From Liriodendron chinense (lineage: Eukaryota > Streptophyta > Magnoliopsida > Magnoliales > Magnoliaceae): DNA of 64,000 nt. Within the stretch, counting starts at the first letter, position 1; each line of letters starts with the position of its first letter. The stretch is from positions 1,276,501-1,340,500 of the forward strand of contig PVNU02004100.1 in NCBI GenBank assembly GCA_003013855.2, read 5' to 3'. Of this stretch, positions 34,001 through 45,426 are shown piece by piece. Below the pieces are notes generated by a model, which saw only the letters and a list, made by a program, of their open reading frames with translations, made no database searches and was not told the DNA's origin. Made by a program: the position numbers and the translations under genes.

Positions 34001-34594
34001 ATGGAAGGTGGCTCATCAAAGATGATCAGCCTCAATGGTTCAAACTGGACCATATGGAAGGCTAAGATGGAGGACTTGCTCTATTGCAAGGACCTAAATG
34101 CTCCAATCTTAGGCATATCAGCGAAAATCAAGGATATGCTTGATGATGATTGGAAGAAGTTGGACCGGAAGGTGGTGGGGTTTATTAGAAAATGGTTGGA
34201 TGATTCCGTATTCCACCACGTGTCTACGAAAACCTCAGCCGCTAGCCTATGGCAGAAATTGCAAGGGCTGTATGAGAGGAAGATAGCCGGCGATAAGATA
34301 TTATTGATAAGACGACTTGTGAATCTCAAGTTCAAAGATGGTGGTTCTGTGGCTGAACACATGAATGAGGTCAGCAACATAGTGAACCAGCTCTCCGCCA
34401 TGAAGATGGTCCTGGATGATGAACTTCAGGCTTTGCTACTGCTTAGCTCATTGCATGACAGTTGGGAGACATTGGTGGTGTCTCTGAGTAACTCCACGCC
34501 AGATGGAAAGGTATCCATGGAACAGGTAACAAGCTGTCTTTTCAATGAGGAGACAATGAGGAAGTCTTCGGGGCCTGCTCAACAAGAGGCCCTT
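34001..34594 (+). pseudogene. copia B gag, first part
   Basis: The ATG at 34001 begins MEGGSSKMISLNGSNWTIWK. The frame is open for 198 codons, with LYERKIAGDKILLIRRLVNL and MNEVSNIVNQL typical of copia gag (UBN2). It is cut at codon GCC-CTT by Tat-like copy 2 and resumes in the same frame at 45427, after the duplicated CCCTT, with VTQDRGRGRNRKGG. Confidence 0.9.
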
Positions 34595-36939
34595 TGTTGG
34601 AACTAGAAAATGTATCACGAGGACATTTCCTTGAAAATGGTGTTTTGTTGCTCTGGGGTTCTGAGTAATGGAAACATTCATAGACAATCACAAGCATTCA
34701 CAAAAAGGTACACAAGAAGAGATATTGCAAGGTGAATTTTATTCTAGAGATCCTGAGATCTTGTACATTCCAGGCCGTGATCTAGCACGAGCCATTAATT
34801 ACATCAATGGAAGATCACCCTTGATTAAAAGGCAAAAGTAAATGAATGCATGCATCATAGATAAGTTAAATAAAGCACTAAGAGAGTATGAATGTAAATG
34901 AAATAAATCACAAATAACATAAAGATTTTTACATGAAAATCCTTGCGGGAGAAAACCACGGCACAAAGCGACAAGATTCCACTATGAATGTAGATATACA
35001 ATAGATGGAATGTTAGAAAGAAAGCACGGATAGATCGAGCAAGTAATTTAAATCGTTAGGGATTATGGTCTTGAGTTCATGGTCGTATAGACCTATTTGT
35101 TTTGTTATGTACTGAACCATCTTTATATTAGCAGATGTCTATGTCCCATGTTTTGGCCGGAGATCCGGGCAGAGAATGTCAGGGTTTTTACTGAGAGGGT
35201 ACGAGTCTGGGTCTGCAGCTATCATGTGTGGACAGGCGACCTCGGGAAGACCGGTCCGCAGTTACGTGTACCTGAGCAGCCTAACCGATGAATGCCGTTT
35301 GGATGGGTAGGGCATCGACTGTTGTATTGTGGCAGTTCATAGCAATTGCTTTGTAGAGAATCGAAACTCTTTGATATGGTTTATCGTAATAACCATAGTC
35401 CTGTTTGTCTAGCTTTTGACCCAAATCAGACCACATCTTTACAGTAGATATAAATGATGACATATTTGCATAGTTCTGGATGCTGGCGGCTTCTTTTCGA
35501 GAAGTCATTTCATTCAACGCGTCGAGTCAAGTTGAGCCTCGAAGATGCGTGATTTTGCTCATTTAGAGTTCCCAAAAAGACCATTTGACCATTCCATTGT
35601 GTCTGGAATGCTCGAAATACCCAAAATAGGCTCAAGCGGACCTTGAAAACACTTAAAATTGAGTCCGGTGCACTTGCAAACATGTTCTGCAATTGGCTAA
35701 TTTTTTGGGTGTGTGGGACTTATTTTACGGGTGCGTGGGCCTTAACGCACCTAAAAATTGAATGCTGGATTTCTGATGTATTTAGGGGTGTGTGGACCCA
35801 TATTCAGGATGCGTGGGACCGAATTTGTAAATGTGAAGTTCGTTGAATTTATGGATGCGTGGGACCCGAATTTATGGACACGTGGGCCATTTTTCGGGTG
35901 CGTGGGAGTTCGATGCACTTGTTTGATTTATGCCTAATTAATGGACGCGTGGGCAATTTTTCGGGTGCGTGGGGCCATTTTCAGGATGCGTGGCCACACT
36001 TATGATTTTTTTAGGATTCAGACCTGCGGTGGAGAATATCGGCGATCGGAAAGGTATTCCGGCGACCGGGAGGGATTTCCGGCGAGGGTTTCCGGTAGGG
36101 ATTTCAGATTCCCAGAGGGCGGTAGCTCTCTCTCTTTCTCTGAATCGTCAAAATGAATTGTTGGAAGGGGTATTTATAGCCGAAGATGCCGAATTTCCGC
36201 CAATGAAGGGCTGCTACGTGCCACGGACCCCTAAAATACACTCCACGCACCTTTTAATTAGCGTGCGGAGGTCCGACGCACCCAGAAATGATTTCTGAAA
36301 ATATCTGATTTTTTGGGTGCGTGGGACTCAACGCACCTTTAAATTAAGTGGTTGGTTTTTAGTCGAATTAATGGATGCGTGGGGCATTTCTCGGGTGCGT
36401 GGGACTCCGAAATGCCTCTAAAATGACGGATATCAAATGGGTCGAATTTAAGGGTGCGTGGACCCATTTTTGGGGTGCGTGGGGCACCAAAATACCTTTG
36501 AATGAGATTCCTTAAATCTGGTAAATTTAAGGGTGCGTGGGCCATTTTTCGGGTGCATGGGACTCCGAAATGCTTTTAAATGAATTTCCCTTTTTGCTAA
36601 TTTTTCGGGCGCGTGGGGTACCCGAATTTATGGGTGCGTGGAGACGTAAATAGGAACTCCGCCGTCTGAGTTTTGAATTTTGGGAGGTTTGTGGGGCCCG
36701 TTTGATCGTGAAATCACTTGGACTATTCATCATAAATCACAAAGAAGTTATGGGTCCGATTCCGGACGGTTTTGATCACGGTAATTCGCGGGGCCCGCTG
36801 GAGATTCCGACCAAAATTGGTTAAGAAAATTTTGTAATTCTCCGTTTTACGCGCACCGGAAGGCGTTTTGAGTGATTCTTTTGGAGGTATGTGGCTATTT
36901 TGCTTACTTTAAGGGCCCCTACTTTTTGGGACCCCAACA
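34595..36939 (-). repeat. 3' LTR of Tat-like copy 2
   Basis: It is 2345 bp, from TGTTGGAACTAG to ACCCCAACA on plus. Its first 215 bases differ from the other LTR at roughly ten positions. It carries many GGTGCGT motifs (about 35700-36660) and a minus-strand TATA box at 36171-36178 with CCAAT and G-box-like sequence upstream. Confidence 0.92.
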
Positions 36940-36953
36940 GATGCCCCTTCGGT
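36940..36953 (-). other. polypurine tract of Tat-like copy 2
   Basis: On minus, CCGAAGGGGCATC abuts the TG of the 3' LTR, matching copy 1. Confidence 0.55.
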
Positions 36954-37172
36954 GGGTCGTGACGGACGCACAATCGTCTGGTGCGGCGCACCAGACCTTT
37001 TGGGTCCCATCATAAATAGAGAAGATAGCCTATTCCCGTCATTTCATCATTTCTGACTGGTTTTCGCTGTGCCCTCCACGCACCCATTTATTCGCCAACG
37101 CACCCAAAAATTCTCTCCCACGCACCTTTTTATTCCGCACGCACCCGTTTATTCAAGGTAAAATGACTTTCC

Positions 37173-37316
37173 GGGTGCGTGGAGGCTCACGCACCCAGTA
37201 ATCTGGAGTTCGAATTTTCGAATCTCTGTAGGGGTGCGTGGGATGTCATGCACCCAGTAATTTTGAACTTTGATGGAATTCTCGGATTTTTGAGGTGCGT
37301 GGAGCCTCACGCACCT
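37173..37316. repeat. three stem-loops spaced 60 bp apart
   Basis: GGGTGCGTG-N6-CACGCACCC at 37173, a slightly imperfect version at 37232 and AGGTGCGTG-N6-CACGCACCT at 37293 form near-perfect hairpins at an even 59-61 bp spacing. More ACGCACC motifs lie at 37075-37150. 36954-37672 otherwise holds no gene and probably includes the leader or intron of gene A. Confidence 0.85.
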
Positions 37317-37672
37317 AGTCTATAGGACTTATGAATTTTGAAATTTTGTGAAATCTACTTTAATAGTTCTTGCTGTGCTAGATCTCTAAAGGGTATGAGC
37401 CCCTATACTTCTGCGTCGCATTTGCGTATATGTGACGGTTATTTTGAGGAGGCGTAGGGTCTCATAGACCTGAAAGATTTCTAGATCGCATCAGTGTAAA
37501 GGGTGATCCTAATGGTTAATTCAAGTGCTGTTTCGAGCGTACCTTTATATGCGTCTTTCGACTTTTAGACTTCATGTGGCTGGCCTTATGCACTTATTTT
37601 CTCTTTCTTCTCTTTTTTATCGGGTCGCTATGTTTATCAGATCGGTTTGTCAGTTTTGTTTTCTGGCAGACA

Positions 37673-38300
37673 ATGGTCGTAACTCGTGCTTCTTTGTGCG
37701 CGGCCCAAGATTGTCTGCGACGGCTTCTTGGCTCCCTCGATCGTCCTGAGGCTTGGTCATCTCTCACCGCTCAGCATGATGAGGTGGCCGAGGCTCTGAC
37801 TCGGCTAGGCACAGACTCTCGCCCCATTCTGAAGGCTATCCGGAATGTCTCCCTCATGGCTTCCCTTTCTGGCGAGCAGAAGGAAGTTATCCTTGACTTC
37901 ATCGACGATTCTTCTTTTCCGGAAGAGTTGGCGATCCTTGAAGCGGCGGAGCCCCCTTTGGCTGCTTCTTTCCCTGGCTTTATTGAGCCGACTTCACTCT
38001 TTAAAGAAGGAAAACAGGAAGAATGAACGATTCCTTGCTTGGGTTCTCCCGCTGGCGGAGGCCGAGTTTCCAGACCGTCGCTCCAGAATCTGGAGAATGG
38101 TCAGGGAGGCCTTGAGTGAACGTGACAGACTCGCGGTCGACATCTCTATCGCGAGGAACTAGACCAACTCCGAATACTTGAACTTCGATTTCGTGCAGCA
38201 ATGCATCTCCTACTTAATAGACCTGATTTCTAAGGAAGGCCGGGTCCAGGCAAAGGTGGATGAGTTGAAGGCTCGGATTCTTCCGCTGCTGCAGGACTGA
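37673..38300 (+). pseudogene. antisense gene A of Tat-like copy 2, unrecognised helical protein
   Basis: The ATG at 37673 (MVVTRASLC) follows TTTTCTGGCAG, a good 3' splice site; the longer hydrophobic extension upstream is probably intron. The first half is open to 38026; the second half (ERFLAWVLPLAEAEFPD) is in the +1 frame, as in copy 1. A TAG at 38160-38162 replaces the Tyr of copy 1. The C-terminal part reads KVDELKARILPLLQD and stops at 38298-38300. I do not recognise the family. Confidence 0.65.
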
Positions 38301-38422
38301 GATCTTTTCCTGCTGCTTTGTATCCCTTTGGATTTTGCGAATGTCGATTTCTTTCTGCACGTATTTTTCTTTTCTTTGCTCTGAGCTATATCTAAGCTTC
38401 TTGCATGCCGTTGCAGATCGTA

Positions 38423-40411
38423 ATGGCTAGTGATCCATCGTAAGCTGGGCCTTCAGGTCAACCACTGACTCCATCAAAGCGTAAACGGGCAGGTCCACAG
38501 AGGGTCAATCGTCCGTCTGATCAGAATCCTCAATGGTTCATGCCCCCAGAAACCTTCAGCTTTTACGAACGCATCCTGACGCTGTCCAAGGATATGCAGA
38601 AGAAAATCCTTTGCGACAAGGTCGTGCGACCTCCTCCGGATAGGGGTAAACAAGAGCAATGTGATGCTTGGTACGCTCCCCTGCATGGTTTTCGATCAGA
38701 CGGGATCGTAGGATCTGAAGATGGTGAAGCGAGCCCGACCGTACCCTGCTCAACTTATCAGGCGCGGTCGTCCGAAAAGGGCTGGGAAGGGTGCCAAGCA
38801 AGTATATTTAGAAAATCAGGCCAAATCCAAGTCTGAAAAGATGAGGATCACTTGGTTTACGGTCAAGTTGGTGACGGTGATGATGGTAATAATGGGGATG
38901 ATGGAGGTGTTAATGCCGAAGGTAATGATGTTGATGGTGGTGACAGTGATGATGGTGCTAATGGAGATGGTGAAGATGATGAAGGTGGTTCAGCAAGGAT
39001 TGTATCAACAAGTGATCAAAGGGGCCAAGGGAATTTGCCTAGATGTCCTAGTCCTGGGGACAATGGTAATAAGGTGTTGTCTGAACGAGCCGGCCCCCGA
39101 GTGAGAACTGCCCCTAGTCTTCCTGTTACTTGAGGGGGTAAGAAGATCAAGGAGATGTGGAAATTACACAGGGCCGAGCGTTAATGAAAACGACTCTCCA
39201 AGGATACAGGCGACGCTCTAGCTGTCAACACAGATGAGGTCAGGGAAGAGGGTGAATCAAGCTCTTAGGCCAACATAAGTGAAGACTGCCACACCCGGGA
39301 GAGCAATGATAACGAGCCAATATATGAGAGGTCTGTCCCTGAGGAGGACACTGGAGCCGTCTTTATGGATCTGGATGATGATGCACCGGCTGAATCTGTT
39401 CTTCCTCCTAATCCTCATATTGAGTTAAACGTGTCGGAGCCTGTCATCGGAGCACCTTCCACTGCTGAGCCACCTTCGACTGAACCTATTGTGGATGCCC
39501 CTCCTTCTGTTGAGCCACTGTCAACTGAACCTGTCGTGAATGTATCTCCTGCTGTCGTGCCATCATCAGCCGAGCTCGTCGCTAAAGTTCCTCCCATCGT
39601 TAAGTCAACGTTCAATGCCAATATTCTTGAGGTCGTGGTGCTATCTTTTCTAGAATTACCTGAACCATTGATCGAGAGAATAACTGGACCTACCCCAGTA
39701 TCGCCTACTTTCGCCGCCTCATCTAATGGCTCCTGTTGTTGGTGTTCCTGAAGTCATTGGTGTATCATCCGTTTTTGCTATTTTCTTTGTTTCCTTTCTG
39801 ATAGTGGTTTCCTTGTACTGACGCTTATTGCTTTTTTTGTTAGCAGCGGTTCCGATTCGTGCCCTTACCCCTGTTGTTTTGCCTGAAGCACTTATTTCTT
39901 CTCTTCGAGGTTTATTAAAGATAAAGGCGAATCTTTTGAAGAGTCTTCTGACGAATATCACCGATTCTCTGAAGAACGAAGACGAATGGTGTATTCTGGA
40001 TGAAGGGCTGCAAGCACCTGAACACAATGCTATATGGCTCGGGATTGACGTCTCCTCGATGGTCAGTCACGTGGTCCGGTTCAAGGAAGGGATGGCTCGT
40101 GTCATTTGTGCAAAGCATCTCAGGCCTGATCCTTCTATTAAGGAGAAGCGTTGCCAGTTGCAGTCCCTTCTTCCGAAGTTAGAACTTCACAGGGCAGACG
40201 TAGCCACGGCGAGGCAAAACTTAACCTTTTCAAGTTTAGCAGTCAGAAAGCTTGCTTGCAGTCGTCTATTGATCAATATGAAGCGAAGCGTAACGATATA
40301 AAGGCCCATATTACAGAACTGCAGCAGTTTCTTCAGAATGCTCCCGACCTTGCACAAGTTTTGGCTGAAACAGAGGCGGCACAAAGGGATATCCAAAATT
40401 CATTCACGTGA
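38423..40411 (+). pseudogene. PMD gene B of Tat-like copy 2, PMD core deleted
   Basis: The ATG at 38423 reads MASDPS and then TAA (38441-38443) where copy 1 has Gln. The N-terminal region (PPETFSFYERILTLSKDMQK) matches copy 1 closely. After KLVT, near 38875, it jumps directly to the acidic GDGDDGNNGDDGG tract, so the whole plant mobile domain (some 1.8 kb in copy 1) is missing. Further breaks are a TGA near 39131, TAA near 39181, TAG near 39267 and a frameshift near 39720. An intron (39760-39843, GTGTAT...TTAG) leads to a last exon at 39844 (AVPIRALTPVVLPEALISSL), ending in a predicted coiled coil (DQYEAKRNDIKAHITELQQF) at 40411 after another frameshift. This exon shows what copy 1 lacks beyond the window edge. 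Confidence 0.8.
39760..39843 (+). other. intron before the last exon of PMD gene B, copy 2
   Basis: It starts GTGTATCATCC and ends in a long T tract with GTTAG. The donor is conserved in copy 1 (GTATATCA at 71 and below, minus strand). The join keeps the frame (ATTG + CAGCG). Confidence 0.65.
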
Positions 40412-40659
40412 TTTTTATTATCTTAGTCACAAACAAAGTGATAAGTGAATCAGGAGATGTGATAAATGGATTGAAAGAGGATAAGTATTCGGCAAGATTA
40501 CTTCCCTTTTGACTTTCCTGATCTTCGTTTGCATGTCGTTGCTTTGGTGAATATATAAGCTTATTGTGCTTCATGCTTATCTTCAAGAATCCAAGAATGT
40601 ATCTTTAAGTCTGACATAACTTGACGACATAAGATTCAATCTATACTCACGACATGGAG

Positions 40660-41050
40660 ATTATATCGGGACTTGATGAAGAAATCTCCTTGCTTTAGGA
40701 ATCCATATCGAAGGCCAGTTAATCATAATCTTCAATTGCATGCTCTCATTGTAAAACAATTCATAGGAGAAAGTCGAAGATATTCAAGATTTGAATTTAT
40801 AAAGATAATTTGATGAACACTTCTCCACTTTAGGAATCCGTATTGAAGGTCAGTTGATCATAATCTTCAATAGCATGCTCTCATTGTAAAACAATTCATA
40901 GGAGAAAGTCGAAGATATTCAAGATTTGAATTTATAAAGATACTTTGATGAACACTTCTCTACTTTAGGAATCCATATTGAAGGTCAGTTGATCATAATC
41001 TTCAATCGCATGCTCTCGTTGTGAAACCATTCATAAGAGAGAGCCGAAGA
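40660..41050. repeat. tandem repeat, about 135 bp, nearly three units
   Basis: GGAATCCATATCGAAGGCCA-type starts lie at 40698, 40832 and 40968, each followed by CATAATCTTCAATNGCATGC and a TTCATAGGAGAAAGTCGAAG stretch. It lies where pol would be expected in a complete element. Confidence 0.85.
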
Positions 41051-41329
41051 TGTTTTGACGCAGAATGATACACAGTAAAATGCCATAACTATCCTCATAT
41101 GAAGCTATATACATATAAGAGATCATTAACTCTGAATTGCCCCATATAGAGTAAAAGAAGGCCATGGCGATAGTAAGAAAACCCCCGATGGAGTAATGAT
41201 ATGAAAGTGTTATATCTTATGTAGGTCTTCTATATAATGAGCTTTTTTAGTCCGACTAAACTGATTCAAAATTCTGAAGATATGATTGTGGTCGACAATT
41301 ATGATCTTCAGTCTTAGATTTAGAACTGT

Positions 41330-41600
41330 ATTGGTTCAGTTTAGACCTGTAGCCTGGGGCATCTTAGAATTGTATTGGCTGGTTTATACCCGAAGCCTGG
41401 GTTTTTTTTTTTAGAACTGTATTGGCTGGTTTATACCCGAAGCCTGGGGTATTTTAGAATTGTATTGGTTCAGTTTATCCTCGTAACCCGGAGGCTGTAT
41501 GGTTCAGTTTATCCTCGTATCCTGGAGGCTGTGTGGTTCAGTTTATCCTCGTATCCTGGAGGCTATGTGGTTTAGTTTATCCTCGTATCCTGGAGGCTGT
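41330..41600. repeat. short tandem repeats (about 35-55 bp)
   Basis: Units built on GGTTCAGTTTATCCTCGTAT and TTAGAATTGTATTGGCTGG repeat about eight times. No coding function is supported although frames run through. Confidence 0.75.
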
Positions 41601-42480
41601 GGCAATTGTGGTACTTATGAAAACCCTTTGGAGTTTGTCTTTTCATTTCCCTTCTGATTACGGTACCTGCTGTCAAGAAAAGCCACAAATAGTTAGGGTC
41701 TCCTGCGCATCCTATTTCATTTGGCCTGATGGGCTCTGGTAATTGCAACTCTCCTTCTTTGATTAACTGTTCCATAATTGGGACCAAGTCATCCGCATCA
41801 AACGTGTGTGATCTGTTTGCCCCATTTCTTTCAACAATCGTTGCCTGTCTCGGGTCCTTGAATCCCTTGCCCTTGTCTTGAGCTTTTGATATCTTGATTT
41901 CTATCTTGCATCCTAACCCTGGTTGTTTTCGATCCTTAGGGTTCTTTCTCTCATCAACGTCGGTCATTTCTCCCTTTCACGACTTAGTCTTTTCCCTTTG
42001 ACTTTTTGAGATAACATTTTTCTCGTCATCTGCGATGGTAGTGTAGCAGTATGCTTGAATGAGACATTTTTGGGCCAAACCCATGGCTCTACAACCATAG
42101 GTCTCTGAGCTGCCCCTTGTGATTCCTCCATCGATTGTTTAGCGAGCACAACGACGCTTTGAACTGCCCCTTGCGCAACTAATGCTACTAGAATCTCCTT
42201 GATTTCTCTCATTTCCCTCGTCATGTCTTCTTGAGCTTGAGCCAACTTATCAATCTGTTCTTAGATAGTTGGTGATTCGTCTTTCTGGTTACTTGGCTCT
42301 TCTTCCTCGACAACCTGGACCATTGCGACTTGTGCTAGTTGTGGTTTCTGCTCTACCATGACAACCTTTGTGATGGATGCCCCTGTTATTTCTTCATCTG
42401 CCTTGCGAGTTGTAATCTTAGTTCTCTTCTCGACTGGATGGGTTATCCTTAACAGCGCTAGGAATTCATCGGCTATAAAG
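41601..42480 (-). pseudogene. gag remnant of Tat-like copy 2
   Basis: Reading minus from about 42480: FIADEFLALLRITHP, KADEEITGASITKVV, then TAA, then EQIDKLAQAQEDMTREMREI, with a stop near 41964; the next frame begins MTDVDERKNPKDRKQPGLG and reaches FDADDLVPIMEQLIKEGELQ and RPNEIGCAGDPNY. The coiled coil followed by the LPEP.RP.E.....DPNY region is typical of gag in plant Ty3/gypsy elements just before the zinc knuckle. The knuckle itself and everything after it are lost. 42481-43119 is an untranslated leader or decayed gag start. Confidence 0.65.
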
Positions 42481-43119
42481 ATGAAACTTTGAGCTCTCTT
42501 TGTTGTCGTAATCCTACTGGTTTTATTGACTTCGTTAGTCTGAATATACTGCTACTGTTTCTTGATCACATGGTGTGGTTCAACGACATTTTTCTTTTTG
42601 CATGAGGTCCTTGTTACTGCTTTCTTTAATCCTTTCTTTTGCTCACACTTGCGAACCAGTTGCCAGTCTGATTCGAGAACGAATGTCACGGTTGTGGTGA
42701 AGTGGGGAAAGCTAAATCCCCCTACGGTGAGGAAGACGTAGGAGCTGTGCCATCTCTCCTGTCTTTCTTAATATCTTGCTAATTCTGTGGTGGCAGAAAA
42801 TCGTTAGAACAGTTCATAAACGCGGCCGGGAGAGTGAACCCATTGATCGCGGTACATAAACTAATAGGAATAAGCAAGAAGAAGACAAATACGTGTGCAT
42901 TTGTGGAAGTTTGTGGGTTTGAAAACCTTTTATTTACCGTCTATTGCCTTAAAGATGAAGGGAAGAACGTTCTCGTTGAGAGTCGCCAGTTTGGCGCCCG
43001 AGGGCGTCGAAACATTATGCCTCGCGTTAGCTTTCCTGTATATACATTCATGTCTGCAAATGATTAATCTTAGAGTGTTTCTATACTCAGAGCTAACCAG
43101 AGATCCTGGTATGGTTCGA

Positions 43120-43137
43120 TCCCCAGCGGAGTCGCCA
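43120..43137 (-). other. primer binding site of Tat-like copy 2
   Basis: On minus, TGGCGACTCCGCTGGGGA lies three bases (AAC) from the end of the 5' LTR. From memory this is the site type of Ogre/Tat elements, matching tRNA-Arg; a tRNA comparison would confirm it. Confidence 0.75.
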
Positions 43138-44723
43138 GTTTGTTGGAACTAGAAAATGTATCACGAGGACATTTTCCTTGAAAATGGTGTTTTGTTGCTC
43201 TAGGGTTCTGAGTAATGGAAACATTCATAAACAATCACAAGCATTCACAAAAAGGTACACAAGAAGAGATATCGCAAGACGAATTTTATTCTAGAGATCC
43301 TGAGATCTTGTACATTCCAGGCCATGATTTGGCACGAGCCCTTAATTACATCAATGGAAGATCACCCTTGATTAAAAGGCAAAAGTAAATGAATGCATGC
43401 ATCATAGATAAGTTAAATAAAGCATTAAGAGAACATGAATGTAAATGAAATAAATCATAAACAGCATAAAGATTTTTACGTGGAAACCCTTGCGGGAGAA
43501 AACCATGGCACAAAGCGACAAGATTCCACTATGAATGTAGATATATAATAGATGGAATGTTAGAAAGAAAGCACAGATAGATCGAGCAAGTAATTTAAAT
43601 CGTTAGGGATTATGGTCTTGAGATCATGGTCGTATAGACCTATTTGTTTTGTTATGTAGTGAACCATCTTTGTATTAGTCAGATATCTATGTCCCATGTT
43701 TTGGCCGGAGATCCGGGCAGAGACTGTCAGGGTTTTTACTGAGAGGGTACGAGTCTGGGTCTGCAGCTATCATGTGTGGACAGGCGACCTCGGGAAGACC
43801 AGTCCGCAGTTGCGTGTACCTGAGCAGCCCAACCGACGGATGCCGTTTGGATGGGTAGGGCATCGACTGTTGTGTTGTTGCAGTTCATAACAATTGCTTT
43901 GTAGAGAATCGAAACTCTTTAATGTGGTTTATCGTGATAACCATAGTCCCGTTTGTCTAGCTTTCGACCCAAATCGGATCACATCTTTACAGTAGATGTA
44001 AATGACGACATATTTGCATAGTTCTGGATGCTGGCGGCTTCTTTTCGAGAAGTCATTTCATTCAACGCGTCGAGTCAGGTCGAGCCTCGAAGATGCGTGA
44101 TTTTCTCATTTAGAGTTCCCGGAACGACCATTTGACCATTCCATTGTGTCCGGAATGCTCGAAATACTCAAAATAGGCTCAAGCGGACCTTGAAAACACT
44201 TAAAATTGAGTCCGGTGCACCTGCAAACATGTTCTGCAATTGGCTGATTTTTTGGGTGCGTGGGACTTATTTTATGGGTGCGTGGGCCTCAACGCACCTA
44301 AAAATTGAATGCCGAATTTCTGATGCATTTAGTGGTGCGTGGACCCATATTCAGGATGCATGGGACCGAATTTGCAAATGTGAAGTTCGTTGAATTTATG
44401 GATGCGTGGGACCCGAATTTATGGACGCGTGGGCCATTTTTCGGGTGTGTGGGAGTCCGATGCACTTGTTTGATTTATGCCGAATTAATGGACGCGTGGG
44501 CAATTTTTCGGGTGCGTGGGGCCATTTTCAGGATGCGTGGCCACACTTATGATTTTTTAGGATTCAGACCTGCGGTGGAATATTGGTGATCGGAAAGGGT
44601 ATTCCAGCGACCGGGAAGGCTTTTGGCGGTCGGAAAAGTATTTCGGCGAGGGTTTCCGGTGGGGATTTCGGATTCCCAAAGGGCGGCAACTCTCTCTTTT
44701 TTTCAGAACCGTTTGAATGAATT

Positions 44724-44749
44724 GGGGGGGGGGGGGGGGGGGGGGGGGG
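44724..44749. repeat. poly-G tract (26 bp)
   Basis: 26 consecutive G where the partner LTR reads TTGTTGGAAGGGG. Confidence 0.95.
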
Positions 44750-44820
44750 TATTTATAGCCGAAGAATCCGGAAATCAGCCAATGAAGAGCTGCCACGTGT
44801 CACGCATCTTTAAAATGCCC
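44750..44820 (-). promoter_or_regulatory. LTR promoter of Tat-like copy 2
   Basis: On minus: GACACGTGGCAGC (G-box), CATTGGCTG (inverted CCAAT) and TATAAATA (44750-44757), followed by the poly-C/GA-rich leader. The order equals that in copy 1. The 26-G tract sits directly downstream of the TATA box. Confidence 0.6.
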
Positions 44821-45426
44821 TCTACGCACCTGCTTATTGATGTGTGGGGGTCCGACACACCCAAAAACATGTTCTGAAAATACTTGATTTTTTGGGTGCG
44901 TGGGAGTCCACGCACCTGTAATTTGATTGCCTGAAGTGTAGTCGAATTATCGGATTCGTGGGGCCATTATTTGGGTGCGTGGGACTCCATAACACCTTTA
45001 AAAATGAAAATAACAAAATGTCGAATTTAATGGTGCGTGGCACCATTTTCAGGGTGCATGGGACTCCAGAACACCTTTGAACGAATTCTTGTTTTTGGCT
45101 GATTTTTTGGGCGCGTGGGGTGTCCGAATTTATGGGTGCGTGGCACACGTAAATAGAAATTCCACTATTTGGGTTTTGAATTTTTGAGGGTTTGTGCGGC
45201 CCGTTTGATTGTGAAATCACTTGCATTGTTCATCATAAATCATAGAGAAGCTATGGGTCCAATTCTGGACAGTTCTGATCACGGTGATCAGCGGGGCCCA
45301 CTGGAGAATTGGCTAAGAAAATCTTGTAATTCTCCGTTTTGCGCGCACTGGCGGGCGTTTTGCGTGATTCCTTTGGCTATTTTGCTCATTTCAAGGGCCC
45401 CTACCTTTTGGGAGCCCAACACCCTT

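Larger units (their letters stand above)
34595..45421 (-). mobile_element. Tat/Ogre-like element, copy 2, nested in copia B gag
   Basis: TG...CA LTRs at 34595-36939 and 43141-45421 are flanked by a perfect 5-bp target duplication, CCCTT at 34590-34594 and 45422-45426. The tRNA site, gag remnant and TATA boxes all point to transcription on the minus strand, so the right LTR is the 5' one. Genes A and B are on plus, antisense, next to the 3' LTR. pol is absent; its place is held by short tandem repeats (40660-41600). It is therefore non-autonomous, by deletion or by design. Confidence 0.88.
43141..45421 (-). repeat. 5' LTR of Tat-like copy 2
   Basis: 2281 bp, TGTTGGAACTAG ... GAGCCCAACA. It differs from its partner by small deletions near the right end and by a 26-G tract at 44724-44749. 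Confidence 0.92.

Noticed and set aside
38721..39104. Plus-strand Met/Val-rich frame
   Set aside because: It is the wrong frame of the acidic tract of gene B copy 2 beyond the deletion; the GDGDDG frame is the conserved one.
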